Numbered from the stretch's first letter, positions 16,942-26,051 are shown. The stretch: DNA of 64,000 nucleotides from an uncultured Leucobacter sp. (GCA_937967375.1 CALCJF010000109.1:7366-71365), one strand, 5' to 3'. Numbers and translations: made by a program. Notes: a model not told the origin generated them from the letters alone.

Positions 16942-18636
16942 ATGTCGATTCTTGAGGTGCGCGATCTGGTGGTGGACATCCCCACCGAAGATGGGCCCGT
17001 ACATGCCGTGAAGAACGTCTCGTTCGATGTGCGAGAGGGGGAGTTTTTCGGCATCGTTGGCGAATCCGGATCGGGTAAGTCCGTGCTCGTGCAGTCTGCA
17101 ATGGGCTTGATTCCCTCTGCGAAGACTTCGGGCGAGGTGCGCTTTCGCGGCGAGAACCTGCTGACGCTCGGCGCAGAACAGCTTCGCCGAAAGCGTGGCA
17201 AAGAGATCAGCATGGTCTTTCAAGACCCCCTCTCGAGCTTGCACCCGCAGTACACGATCGGGTGGCAGATCGTAGAGCAGATCCAGGCTCACGAAAAGGT
17301 ATCAAAACAGGCAGCGAAGGCGCGTGCCATCGAACTGCTCACCAAGGTTCACATTCCCGACGCGGCAACCCGTTTCGATGCGTACCCGCACCAGTTTTCA
17401 GGTGGCATGCGCCAGCGCGTCATGATCGCCATGAGCCTCTCGCTCGGTCCGGCTCTCATCATCGCCGACGAGCCGACCACTGCTCTCGACTCGACCGTGC
17501 AGGCCCAGATTCTCGATCTGCTTGCCGAAATGCAGCGAGACATGGGTGCGACCGTGCTGATGATCAGCCACGACCTCGGCGTGATGGCGAGTGTGGCCGA
17601 CCGAGTTATGGTCATGTATCAGGGCAACCAGATGGAGATCGGCGCGAGCGCCGAGCTGTTCTCAAACCCGCAGGATCCCTACACCATCAGCCTCATCGAG
17701 TCGTCTTCGTTCAGCAAGGGCACCCGCGGCGCACAGGCTGCGAGGGCTGCCGCTACCGTCGAAGACACCGCCACCGAACACGATGCCAAGACGAAGCCTG
17801 CCGAGCACATAGTAGAGGTGCGAGACATCTCGCTGTCGTTCAAGCAGAAACGCGGTCAGGAACGCACGGTGCTCGACAACATCTCGCTCGAAGTCAAGCG
17901 GGGCGAGACCCTCGGCCTTGTCGGCGAAAGCGGTTGCGGCAAGACCACGCTCGCCCGTACCATTGCGGGGCTCATCCTGCCTTCGAGCGGCGAAGTCATC
18001 TTCGACGGTCGCGATATCTCAGAGGTGAAGGGCAAAGCCTGGCGCGAGCAGCGCAAAAAGGTGCAGGTCGTCTTCCAAGACCCATTCGGGTCGCTCAATC
18101 CCAAGCGTCGTGTCGGTTCGATCGTCGGTGATCCATTTCGAATTCATGGCGTTGCCAGCGGCAAGGATCGTCAGCGCCGCGTGCAGGAGTTGCTCGAGCA
18201 GGTGGGGCTTAATCCCGAGCACTACAACAGGTTTCCGTCACAGTTCTCGGGAGGACAGCGGCAGCGCATCGGCATCGCCAGGGCGATCGCGCTAAATCCC
18301 GAGCTGGTGATCCTCGACGAGCCGGTGTCTGCGCTTGACGTGACCGTACAGGCGCAGGTGCTCAGCCTGCTCGATGACCTGCAGCGCGATCTCGGGTTGA
18401 CCTATCTCTTTATCTCGCACGACCTCGCCGTGGTGCGACACATGTGCGACCGCATCGCGGTGATGGAGGGGGGCCGAATCATCGAGCTCGGCGACCCTGA
18501 GTCGATGTACAACAACCCGCAGCAACCTTTTACGAAGAAGCTGCTCGCCGCGGCCTACCTCGATTTGCCGCACAGAGAAGGTGCGGGGGCAGCAGACATT
18601 GTCGCCCAGTTGACCGCAGAGGAGGTCGCGCAGTGA
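16942..18636 (+). CDS. Oligopeptide ABC transporter, fused DppD-DppF ATPase
   Basis: The 564-residue protein holds two complete nucleotide-binding domains in tandem. The first (about 1-265) has GESGSGKS, FSGGMRQR and LIIADEPTTALD; the second (about 290-555) has GESGCGKTT, FSGGQRQR and LVILDEPVSALD. They are joined by an Ala/Glu-rich linker. This replaces the usual separate OppD and OppF subunits. The ATG at 16942 has AGGAG 6 bases before it; a TTG directly before it is the only other option. Its stop overlaps the next permease gene by 4 bases. Confidence 0.94.
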   Translation: MSILEVRDLVVDIPTEDGPVHAVKNVSFDVREGEFFGIVGESGSGKSVLVQSAMGLIPSAKTSGEVRFRGENLLTLGAEQLRRKRGKEISMVFQDPLSSLHPQYTIGWQIVEQIQAHEKVSKQAAKARAIELLTKVHIPDAATRFDAYPHQFSGGMRQRVMIAMSLSLGPALIIADEPTTALDSTVQAQILDLLAEMQRDMGATVLMISHDLGVMASVADRVMVMYQGNQMEIGASAELFSNPQDPYTISLIESSSFSKGTRGAQAARAAATVEDTATEHDAKTKPAEHIVEVRDISLSFKQKRGQERTVLDNISLEVKRGETLGLVGESGCGKTTLARTIAGLILPSSGEVIFDGRDISEVKGKAWREQRKKVQVVFQDPFGSLNPKRRVGSIVGDPFRIHGVASGKDRQRRVQELLEQVGLNPEHYNRFPSQFSGGQRQRIGIARAIALNPELVILDEPVSALDVTVQAQVLSLLDDLQRDLGLTYLFISHDLAVVRHMCDRIAVMEGGRIIELGDPESMYNNPQQPFTKKLLAAAYLDLPHREGAGAADIVAQLTAEEVAQ

Positions 18637-19598
18637 ACGTCAAGCTTCCACTCAAGACAACCAGAATTCTTACTCCGGGACAGGCAGCGAAAGAGGCCAC
18701 CCAGATCAAAGCGCGCACCTCGTGGCAACTGACGATGAGGCGGCTCGTTCGCGACCCCGCGAGCGTCGCCTCAGCCGTGGTGATCGTGCTCGCCGTGCTT
18801 TTCGCCATTGGCGCTCCGCTGATCGCGCAGTGGACCGGGCACGGGCCGGCCGAGCAGTTCCGAGAGACCGGGCTCTCATCGGCGGGTATCCCTGTCGGGC
18901 CGAACGCGGAGTTTTTGCTCGGCACCGACCAGCTTGGTCGCGACGTGTTCGTGCGCCTGGCATACGGCGCGCGCGTCTCACTGCTCGTTGGCGTGCTAGC
19001 CTCGCTGATTGCCTCCGCGATCGGGGTCATCGTCGGCACCATCGCTGGCTTCTTTGGCGGGGTCGTCGACACAGTGCTCAGTCGCATCATCGACCTTGTC
19101 ATGAGCGTTCCGTTCTTGCTCGTCGCGATTGCGTTGGTCTCCGTGCTCGGCTCGAGCCTCGGCCTCTCGATCGCCGTGATCGTGTTCTTCAGCTGGGCGA
19201 GCCTCGCTCGCGTGATCCGCGGTCAGGTGCTCGCCATTCGAGAGCGCGAGTTCATCGAGGCCGCGAGATCGCTCGGCGAGTCCCGGTGGTCGATGATGTT
19301 CCGCGACGTGATGCCGAACCTCGTCGTGCCGATCATCGTCTACACCACCCTCATGATCCCGGCGGCCATCGTGTTCGAGGCGACGCTCTCGTTCCTCGGG
19401 CTCGGTATCGTGCCACCCACCCCGAGCTGGGGCAACATGCTCGCCGACGCTGCGAACGGTTCGATGTATCTCGTTGCGCCGTGGATGGTGCTCGTGCCCG
19501 GTCTCGCCCTGCTCGCGCTCACACTCGCATTCAACCTGCTCGGAGACGGCCTGCGCGACGCACTTGATCCGACCTCGACAAAGGGGGCGAAAGCATGA
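18633..19598 (+). CDS. Oligopeptide ABC transporter permease, DppC type
   Basis: A 321-residue membrane subunit. It has the long N-terminal cytoplasmic region and the marker GTDQLGRDVFVRLAYGARVSL of the DppC/OppC branch, followed by the BPD transport motif EAARSLGESRWSMMFRDVMPN that contacts the ATPase. The GTG start overlaps the upstream stop by 4 bases and the gene overlaps the DppB gene by 4. Gene order ATPase-C-B is the reverse of the common dppB-C-D-F arrangement. Confidence 0.93.
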   Translation: MNVKLPLKTTRILTPGQAAKEATQIKARTSWQLTMRRLVRDPASVASAVVIVLAVLFAIGAPLIAQWTGHGPAEQFRETGLSSAGIPVGPNAEFLLGTDQLGRDVFVRLAYGARVSLLVGVLASLIASAIGVIVGTIAGFFGGVVDTVLSRIIDLVMSVPFLLVAIALVSVLGSSLGLSIAVIVFFSWASLARVIRGQVLAIREREFIEAARSLGESRWSMMFRDVMPNLVVPIIVYTTLMIPAAIVFEATLSFLGLGIVPPTPSWGNMLADAANGSMYLVAPWMVLVPGLALLALTLAFNLLGDGLRDALDPTSTKGAKA

Positions 19599-20560
19599 TC
19601 CGCTTCTTCCTGTCACGGCTCGCCTTCGGCGCGCTCGTGCTCCTGATGCTCAGCATCTTCGTGTTCGTGCTGTTCTACGTCTCGCCGTCCGACCCCGCGC
19701 GTATCATTGCCGGTGATAAGGCGACTGAGGCGCTGATGGCGCAGATCCGGGTGAATCTCGGGCTCGACAAGCCGATGATTCAGCAATACTTCATGTTCCT
19801 CGGCAACCTGCTGCAGGGTGACCTCGGGTTCTCGTACCGCACAAACCTGCCTGTCGGCGATCTGCTTGTGAATCGCATTCCTGTGACCATGTCGCTCGTT
19901 TTCGGCGCGGTGGTGCTGTGGCTCGCGATAGGCATTCCCATCGGCATCGCGTCGGCAAAGAACCCGGGTAGCGTGCGAGATCGTCTCGGGCAGAGCTTCG
20001 CGATCGTCGGCATCAGCTTTCCGACGTTCGTGCTCGGCATGATCGCCCTCTACACGCTCTACTTCATTCCGACGAGAATGGGGCTGACGCTATTCCCGGC
20101 ATCAGGGTACGTGCCCGCCGGCCAGGGCGTGCTGCAGTGGGCGTGGCACCTTGTGCTGCCGTGGCTCACACTCGCGCTCGTGATCGCCGCGGTCTACGCC
20201 CGACTTACGAGAGGCCAGATGCTCGAGGTGCTCGGCCAAGATTACATTCGTACCGCCAGGGCGAAGGGCATCACCGAACGTCGCATCACCTACGTGCATG
20301 CGTTCCGCAGCGCCATGCCGCCGCTTGTCACTCAGCTCGGCATTGACATCGGTATGCTGCTCGGCGGGGTCATAGTGATCGAGCAGGTCTTCGGCCTGCC
20401 CGGCATCGGTTCGCTCGCAGTGACGAGCGTCGCGATGCAGGATCGTCCCGTGGTTATCGCGATCGTTTTGCTCGGTGGCCTCTTCGTGGTCGTATCGAAC
20501 CTGATCGTTGACATGTTGTACGCCCTGTTGGATTCGAGAGTAAGGACTGCCCGCCGATGA
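19595..20560 (+). CDS. Oligopeptide ABC transporter permease, DppB type
   Basis: A 321-residue membrane subunit with six predicted helices and the family markers PSDPARIIAGDKAT near the N-terminus, LGFSYRTNLPVGDLL and the ATPase-contact motif DYIRTARAKGITERRITYVHA. It pairs with the DppC-type subunit. The start overlaps that gene and the stop overlaps the peptidase gene, both by 4 bases, so the whole operon is translationally coupled. Confidence 0.93.
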   Translation: MIRFFLSRLAFGALVLLMLSIFVFVLFYVSPSDPARIIAGDKATEALMAQIRVNLGLDKPMIQQYFMFLGNLLQGDLGFSYRTNLPVGDLLVNRIPVTMSLVFGAVVLWLAIGIPIGIASAKNPGSVRDRLGQSFAIVGISFPTFVLGMIALYTLYFIPTRMGLTLFPASGYVPAGQGVLQWAWHLVLPWLTLALVIAAVYARLTRGQMLEVLGQDYIRTARAKGITERRITYVHAFRSAMPPLVTQLGIDIGMLLGGVIVIEQVFGLPGIGSLAVTSVAMQDRPVVIAIVLLGGLFVVVSNLIVDMLYALLDSRVRTARR

Positions 20561-21861
20561 GCGACTGGTACCCGATTGGCATGCATTTGGTGGCGCGCGA
20601 CCTCTGGGTCGAGGTGCCGCTTGATTGGAACGATCCCGCGGGCGAGAAGATTCGTGTCTTCGCGCGCGAGGTGATCGATGCTTCGAAGCAGGGCGAGGAT
20701 CTGCCGCTGATCGTATTCCTGCAGGGTGGCCCGGGCGGCAAGTCGCCCCGGCCGCTCGAACGCGAAGGATGGATCGCGAACGCGGTCAAGCGTTTCCGGG
20801 TGATCCTGCCCGATCAGCGCGGCACCGGTCGCTCGACGCCGGTGCGCGCCGAGCATTTCGCGCAGATGTCGGCTGAGCAGGGTGCCAGGCATCTTGCGCT
20901 GCACCGCGCCGACTCGATCGTGCGCGACTTCGAGGCGCTACGCGAGCAGCACTTTGCGGGTCGCCAGTGGTGGACGCTCGGTCAGAGCTACGGCGGATTC
21001 TTGACGCTGCAGTACCTCTCGCACTTTCCCGAATCGGTCGTGGCGTCGGCCATCACGGGTGGGATCCCGGGCATTCACCCGGATCCGGCGGAAGTGTACG
21101 CGCGCACCTTCCCCCGCATCGCCGAGAAAAACCGCATCTTCCGCGCCCGCCATCCGCATCTCGTCGCGCGCATCGACCGGGTCGCCGATCTGCTCGAGGC
21201 ACAAGACGTGCGTCTGCCCGGCGGGGATCGCCTCACCGTGCGACGATTGCAGACGCTCGGGCTCGACTTCGGTATGAAGCCGGGCTTCGACCGCGTGCAC
21301 TGGTTGTTCGATGAGGCATTCGTTGACGCAGAAGAGACTGTGCTGAGCGACGTGTTTCTCGCCACCGTCGAGGCCGAGACCTCGTTTGCGACGAACCCGC
21401 TCTTCATCGCTCTGCAGGAGGCGATCTACGGTCCAGGGCCGAGCGCCTGGGCGGCGCAGGCCGAACGCGATCGCCGCCCCGAGTTCGCCGAGACCGCGAG
21501 GCCTTTGAACTTCACCGGTGAGACAGTGTTCCCGTGGATGTTCGAGGAGATCTCGAGTCTTCGCAGCTACGAAGCTGCCACAAAGCACCTTGCCGAGCAC
21601 GAGCAGCCGATCGACACCTACGATGTCGAACAGCTGGCGGTGAACCAGGTGCCCGTGGAGGCTGCCGTGTACTTCGACGACATGTACGTCGACGCGCAGC
21701 TCTCGCTCGACACTGCCTCGAAGATTGCTGGCGTGCACGCCTGGGTGACCAACGAGTTCGAGCACGATGGCCTGCGCCTCGGCGACGTCGCAGAAAAACT
21801 GTTCACTGCGCTTGAAGCGCGGATCGGCGGCACAAGGCGCACGAGAGAGGTGCAGAAGTGA
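20557..21861 (+). CDS. Prolyl aminopeptidase-like alpha/beta hydrolase (S33)
   Basis: A 434-residue serine peptidase that should remove N-terminal proline from peptides in the cytoplasm. Seen are the oxyanion motif LQGGPGGKSPRPL, DQRGTGRSTP, the nucleophile elbow GQSYGG, and a C-terminal EHDG segment likely to hold the catalytic His. The order and length fit the proline iminopeptidase group also found in other actinobacteria. It overlaps the DppB-type permease gene and the aminopeptidase P gene by 4 bases each, which ties it directly to imported peptides. Confidence 0.9.
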   Translation: MSDWYPIGMHLVARDLWVEVPLDWNDPAGEKIRVFAREVIDASKQGEDLPLIVFLQGGPGGKSPRPLEREGWIANAVKRFRVILPDQRGTGRSTPVRAEHFAQMSAEQGARHLALHRADSIVRDFEALREQHFAGRQWWTLGQSYGGFLTLQYLSHFPESVVASAITGGIPGIHPDPAEVYARTFPRIAEKNRIFRARHPHLVARIDRVADLLEAQDVRLPGGDRLTVRRLQTLGLDFGMKPGFDRVHWLFDEAFVDAEETVLSDVFLATVEAETSFATNPLFIALQEAIYGPGPSAWAAQAERDRRPEFAETARPLNFTGETVFPWMFEEISSLRSYEAATKHLAEHEQPIDTYDVEQLAVNQVPVEAAVYFDDMYVDAQLSLDTASKIAGVHAWVTNEFEHDGLRLGDVAEKLFTALEARIGGTRRTREVQK

Positions 21862-23411
21862 CTCACGCACACCCCGCGAATAACGGCAGCGACGGTGCTC
21901 ATTCAGAGCAGGGGCACGAGCTCACTGGCCTTGCCAAGCAGATTCGTGTGCTCGATTGGGAGTCGGGCATGGCGAAGTCGCGTGCGACCAGGCGCGACCC
22001 GCGCATGCCACTGCTCAGCGCGTCGCCCGGTTTCAACGAATACATGAAGCACGGCTGGGGCGACGCTTCGCGCGAGCTTCGAGTGGAGGCGGGGGCTGCG
22101 GCAGCCGCTGCGGCTCACCGAGCAAGGCTCTCGGCCGAGTTCGCGGGTGAGACCCTTGTGATCACCGCCGGGCGCTCGCAACTTCGAGTGAACGACAACT
22201 TCTTCGAGTTTCGCGCCGACAGCGATTTTCTGTGGTTAGTCGGCTACGGCATCGAAGACGCGGTGCTTGTCATGCGGCCCACTGCCGCGGGGCAGGGGAG
22301 TGATGGGGCACACGACTCCACCCTGTACTTGACGCCGCCCGCGCGACCCGGCGATCCCGCGTTTCATGCCGATGCCAACCATGGCGAACTCTGGGTGGGC
22401 CCGCTCGCGGGCACCGCAGAGGTCGAGGCGGCGCTTGGCGTGCGCACCCTGGTGATCGGCGAGTTGCAGGTCTCAGACGATGCGCTCATCGCGGGCGCGG
22501 CAGTCGTCGCAAAGGGATCGGGCGCGGCGCTCGACGGCAAACCCAGGGCGCCGAAGCTCGCCCGGGTGCTTTCAGAGCTGCGCCAGATCAAAGATGCGTG
22601 GGAGATCGAGCAACTGCGCAGCGCGAACCTCGCCACGATCGACGGCTTCGCTCAGGTGCGCCGCGAGATCCCGCGCGCGATCGAAGCGGGCGGTGAGCGC
22701 TGGCTTCAGGGCACCTTCGACAGGCACGCTCGCACTGTAGGGCAGGCGCCCGGGTACGCGACGATCGTGGGGTCTGGCGCTCACGCCCCGATTCTGCACT
22801 GGGTGCGTGCCGACGGCGAGGTGTACCCCGACGAGCTGCTGTTGCTCGACATGGGTATCGAGATGCGCAGCGGTTACACGGCCGATGTGACCCGCACGAT
22901 TCCAGCGAGCGGAACGTTTTCCGCAGCGCAGCGCCAGGTGCACGATCTCGTTGAGAAGTCGCACCGCGCCGGGCTCGCTGCGGTGCGGGCGGGGCGCCTC
23001 TGGGCAGACTTTCATGCCGCGTGCATGGAGGTGCTCGCCGAGGGCCTGCACGACTGGGGCATGCTGCCAGTTTCGGTCGACGAGGCGCTCTCCGAGGGTG
23101 GTCAGCACCACCGCCGCTATATCGTGTGCGGTGTGGGCCACCACCTCGGCCTCGACGTGCACGACTGCGACTCATCGCGCTACGAGACGTATCTTGGCGG
23201 CACGGTGCAGACGGGCATGGCGCTGACGGTAGAACCGGGGCTCTACTTTCACGCGTGGGACGAGACCGTGCCCCCAGAGCTTCGGGGCATCGGCGTGCGC
23301 ATTGAAGACGATCTTGTCGTCACCGAAACCGGCATCGAGGTCATCTCTGACGCGCTGCCGATCGATGCCGAGGGCCTCGAGCGCTGGATGGCAGAGCAGA
23401 TGAGGGCATAA
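21858..23411 (+). CDS. pepP: Xaa-Pro aminopeptidase (M24B)
   Basis: A 517-residue metallopeptidase that cleaves the residue preceding proline, complementary to the prolyl aminopeptidase encoded just upstream. An N-terminal aminopeptidase P domain (NDNFFEFRADSDFLWLVGYG) precedes the pita-bread catalytic domain with dinuclear metal ligands in LLDMGIEMRSGYTADVTR, GVGHHLGLDVHD, LTVEPGLYF and GVRIEDDLVV. Last gene of the operon. The GTG start overlaps the previous stop. A close paralogue lies at 41251. Confidence 0.93.
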   Translation: MTHAHPANNGSDGAHSEQGHELTGLAKQIRVLDWESGMAKSRATRRDPRMPLLSASPGFNEYMKHGWGDASRELRVEAGAAAAAAAHRARLSAEFAGETLVITAGRSQLRVNDNFFEFRADSDFLWLVGYGIEDAVLVMRPTAAGQGSDGAHDSTLYLTPPARPGDPAFHADANHGELWVGPLAGTAEVEAALGVRTLVIGELQVSDDALIAGAAVVAKGSGAALDGKPRAPKLARVLSELRQIKDAWEIEQLRSANLATIDGFAQVRREIPRAIEAGGERWLQGTFDRHARTVGQAPGYATIVGSGAHAPILHWVRADGEVYPDELLLLDMGIEMRSGYTADVTRTIPASGTFSAAQRQVHDLVEKSHRAGLAAVRAGRLWADFHAACMEVLAEGLHDWGMLPVSVDEALSEGGQHHRRYIVCGVGHHLGLDVHDCDSSRYETYLGGTVQTGMALTVEPGLYFHAWDETVPPELRGIGVRIEDDLVVTETGIEVISDALPIDAEGLERWMAEQMRA

Positions 23412-23443
23412 CTGAGGGATAAAACCCCTGATCGCAACAAAGT

Positions 23444-23472
23444 TTGCAAATCATCTCGCGGCATGCGAAGAT
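23444..23472 (+). promoter_or_regulatory. Promoter of the rpsP operon
   Basis: TTGCAA (23444-23449) and GAAGAT (23467-23472) are separated by 17 bases and lie about 75 bases before the rpsP start. A pepP terminator is not obvious in front of it. Confidence 0.45.
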
Positions 23473-23480
23473 AGATCGTT

Positions 23481-23520
23481 CGCGCATGTGCGCGTCAGGC
23501 TTCCGTGCCCACCGGCACGG
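23481..23520 (+). promoter_or_regulatory. Two stem-loops in the rpsP leader
   Basis: CGCGCA-TG-TGCGCG (23481-23494) and CCGTGCC-CACC-GGCACGG (23503-23520) are both perfect, with an 8-base gap, and end 24 bases before the rpsP ATG. They could form an r-protein autoregulatory leader, or simply stabilise the transcript. Confidence 0.35.
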
Positions 23521-23544
23521 CGTCACGTTTACACAAGGAGCATC

Positions 23545-23982
23545 ATGGCTGTCAAGATTCGTCTGAAGCGCCTCGGCAAGATCCGGGCACCCTACTACCG
23601 CATCGTCGTCGCCGACTCGCGCACCAAGCGCGACGGTCGCGTGATCGAAGAGATCGGCAAGTACCACCCGACCGAGAACCCCTCGTTCATCGAGGTCAAG
23701 AGCGACCGTGCGCAGTACTGGCTGAGCGTGGGCGCACAGCCCACCGAGCAGGTTGCGGCCATCCTCAAGCTGACCGGCGACTGGGGCAAGTTCAAGGGCG
23801 AGGGCGAGACCGAGTCACGCGTGCAGGCCCCCGAGGCAAAGGCCGTCTTCGAGGCAGACACCAAGAAGAAGCCCGTGCTGCGCCCCAAGAGCGAGAAGCC
23901 CGCTGAGGCTCCTGCCGAGGCTCCCGCTGAAGAGGCACCGGCTGAGGCTGCTGAAGAGGCAGCAACCGAGACCGAGGCCTAA
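23545..23982 (+). CDS. rpsP: 30S ribosomal protein S16
   Basis: The 145-residue protein has the complete S16 core in its first 80 residues (MAVKIRLKRLGKIRAPYYRI, then RDGRVIEEIGKYHP). A 60-residue tail of Ala, Glu and Pro repeats follows, absent from the 82-residue E. coli protein but usual in actinobacteria. The ATG at 23545 follows AAGGAG. First gene of the block rpsP-khpA-rimM-trmD. Confidence 0.97.
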   Translation: MAVKIRLKRLGKIRAPYYRIVVADSRTKRDGRVIEEIGKYHPTENPSFIEVKSDRAQYWLSVGAQPTEQVAAILKLTGDWGKFKGEGETESRVQAPEAKAVFEADTKKKPVLRPKSEKPAEAPAEAPAEEAPAEAAEEAATETEA

Positions 23983-23984
23983 GC

Positions 23985-24242
23985 ATGGCAGTCTCGCTCG
24001 CTGAGGTGCTCGAGCACCTGGTGAAGGGCATTGCGACCCTGCCAGACGAGGTGCGCGTCACGGGCCGCGAGACTTCGAGGGGCGAGCTTCTCGAGGTGCG
24101 CGTCGACCCGAGCGATCTCGGTCGTGTCATCGGCCGAGGCGGTCGCACCGCGCAGTCGCTGCGCACAGTGATCGCAGCACTCAGCGACGGGCGTCGGGTT
24201 CGCATCGACGTCGTAGACACCGACGCAGAGGCCGAGGCTTAA
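23985..24242 (+). CDS. khpA: KH-domain RNA-binding protein KhpA
   Basis: An 85-residue single KH domain with the GxxG loop in VIGRGGRTAQSLR. KhpA binds RNA with its partner KhpB/Jag and affects cell division and elongation in Gram-positives. It starts 2 bases after the rpsP stop, and its stop overlaps the rimM ATG by one base, the standard arrangement in this operon. Confidence 0.93.
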   Translation: MAVSLAEVLEHLVKGIATLPDEVRVTGRETSRGELLEVRVDPSDLGRVIGRGGRTAQSLRTVIAALSDGRRVRIDVVDTDAEAEA

Positions 24243-24862
24243 TGGCTGAGAAGCCGACCCGCGTCAAGGCTCCCCTCCCCGTTCTGGGCGAGGGGAGCTT
24301 GCGCGTTGGGCGACTCACGAAACCCCACGGCCTGAAGGGCGGCCTGAAGGTCGAGCTCTTCACCGACAACCCCGACGAGCGCTTCGCTCCGAACTCGGTG
24401 CTGCACCTGCAGGTTCCCGAAGACTCTCAGTGGTTCGGGCGCACGCTGACCGTGCGCGAACTGCGCTGGTTCAACAGCATGCCCGTTGCGTTCTTTGCCG
24501 AGGTTGCCGATCGCACCGCCGCCGAGAGCATCGTGCGCGCGATCCTTTGGATCGACGCGGCAACGGTCGAGCAGAGCGTCGAAGACAACGCCTGGTACGA
24601 CCACCAACTCGTTGGGCTCGAGGTTCGCCGGGAGGGCGAGCTGCTCGGTACTGTCGGCGAAGTGCAGCATTTTCCTGCGCAAGACCTGCTCGCGGTGAAG
24701 ACCGCAAACGGCACCGTCCTGGTGCCATTTGTCGAGTCGATCGTGCCGAGTGTCGACCTCGATGCGGGCGTGGTGTCGGTCACCCCGCCTGCCGGGCTCT
24801 TCGAAGAGTTGCCCGAGGCTGAAGCGGACGACGAGGCCTCGGATTCTGCGGTAGGCGAGTAA
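24242..24862 (+). CDS. rimM: Ribosome maturation factor RimM
   Basis: A 206-residue 16S rRNA processing factor that works with S19 in 30S head assembly. The N-terminal barrel (LRVGRLTKPHGLKGGLKVELFT) and the PRC-type C-terminal barrel (WYDHQLVGLEV, then VPFVESIVPSVDL) are complete. An acidic 30-residue tail is additional. The ATG shares a base with the khpA stop. Confidence 0.95.
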   Translation: MAEKPTRVKAPLPVLGEGSLRVGRLTKPHGLKGGLKVELFTDNPDERFAPNSVLHLQVPEDSQWFGRTLTVRELRWFNSMPVAFFAEVADRTAAESIVRAILWIDAATVEQSVEDNAWYDHQLVGLEVRREGELLGTVGEVQHFPAQDLLAVKTANGTVLVPFVESIVPSVDLDAGVVSVTPPAGLFEELPEAEADDEASDSAVGE

Positions 24863-24867
24863 CAGCG

Positions 24868-25563
24868 ATGCGAATCGATATCGTCAGCATCTTTCCCGCC
24901 TACTTTGACACGCTCGAGCTCTCGTTGCTTGGCAAAGCAAAGGATCGTGGCCTGCTCGATCTGCGGGTGCACGACCTGCGCGATGCGGCTCGCGACAAGC
25001 ACCGCACGGTAGACGACACGCCTGCCGGCGGCGGTGCCGGCATGGTGATGAAGCCCGAGCCGTGGGGTGAGATGCTCGACGGCATCCTTGCCGAAGACGA
25101 TTCCGCAGATGAGCCGCTCATCATCTTTCCCTCACCAGCGGGCGAGGTGTTCACTCAGCGCATGGCGCGTGAGCTTGCGGGGGAGCAGCAGCTGATCTTC
25201 GGCTGCGGGCGTTACGAGGGCCCGGATCAGCGCATCTTCGATGAGTACGCCGATCGCGGCAGGCTGAAGCTTGTGAGCCTCGGCGATTACGTGCTCAACG
25301 GCGGCGAGGTCGCGACGCTCGCGATGATCGAGGCCATTGCGAGGCTGTTGCCCGGCGTCGTCGGCAACCCGGAGAGCCTCGTCGAAGAGTCGCACGAAGA
25401 CGGTCTGCTGGAGTACCCGAGTTATACGAAGCCTGCGGTGTGGCGCGGGCGAGAGGTGCCGCCCGTGCTGCTCAGCGGCAACCACGCGGCCATCGCGAAG
25501 TGGCGCCGAGAGCAATCGATCGAGCGCACTCGAAGGGTGCGGCCAGACCTGCTCGGAGAGTAG
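24868..25563 (+). CDS. trmD: tRNA (guanine-N1)-methyltransferase TrmD
   Basis: A 231-residue SPOUT enzyme that methylates G37 next to the anticodon using S-adenosylmethionine. It starts MRIDIVSIFPAYF and has the trefoil-knot cofactor region FGCGRYEGPDQRI and LGDYVLNGGEVATLAMIEA. It lies 5 bases after rimM. In many actinobacteria rplS follows directly; here a VOC gene intervenes. Confidence 0.96.
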   Translation: MRIDIVSIFPAYFDTLELSLLGKAKDRGLLDLRVHDLRDAARDKHRTVDDTPAGGGAGMVMKPEPWGEMLDGILAEDDSADEPLIIFPSPAGEVFTQRMARELAGEQQLIFGCGRYEGPDQRIFDEYADRGRLKLVSLGDYVLNGGEVATLAMIEAIARLLPGVVGNPESLVEESHEDGLLEYPSYTKPAVWRGREVPPVLLSGNHAAIAKWRREQSIERTRRVRPDLLGE

Positions 25564-25625
25564 ACTGCGAACTGGTCGCGCGACGACGGCTCGCGCGCGC
25601 GTAGTTCGCACGAAGGAGTTCGATC

Positions 25626-26051
25626 ATGGCCGCATCACTCGCAACATACATTGCTCTGCCTGGCACCGTGGGGGAGGCGATGGAGCACTGGCACGAGGTC
25701 TTCGGCGGCGAGCTGCAGATCATGCGATACAGCGACGTGCCGCCTATGCCGGGATCCCCGTTCACCCCCGATTCGAACGCGGTCGCGCACGCGACCTTGA
25801 AGCTTCCGGGAGGTGCAGGAATCATCGCCGGCGGCGACGCGATGGAAGACGGCAACGACTACAACGTGCGAGGCAGCGCCTACTCGTTGCTCTACACGAC
25901 AGACACGCCAGACGAGGCAAGAGAGCTCATGGCAAAGCTCGAGGCTGGCGGCGGTTCATCGGGAATGCCCTTCGAGCAGGCTCCGTGGGGTGGCTGGTAC
26001 GGCCAGATCTTCGACCGGTTCGGGGTCATGTGGTCGTTCTCTTGCGACTAG
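25626..26051 (+). CDS. VOC (PhnB-like) family protein
   Basis: A 141-residue vicinal oxygen chelate protein (YIALPGTVGEAMEHWHEVFGG, ending GQIFDRFGVMWSFSCD). It is related to the protein at 13205. The ATG follows AAGGAG with 7 bases between. It sits between trmD and rplS, a block otherwise conserved in gene order, so it is probably a lineage-specific insertion. Function and ligand unknown. Confidence 0.85.
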   Translation: MAASLATYIALPGTVGEAMEHWHEVFGGELQIMRYSDVPPMPGSPFTPDSNAVAHATLKLPGGAGIIAGGDAMEDGNDYNVRGSAYSLLYTTDTPDEARELMAKLEAGGGSSGMPFEQAPWGGWYGQIFDRFGVMWSFSCD

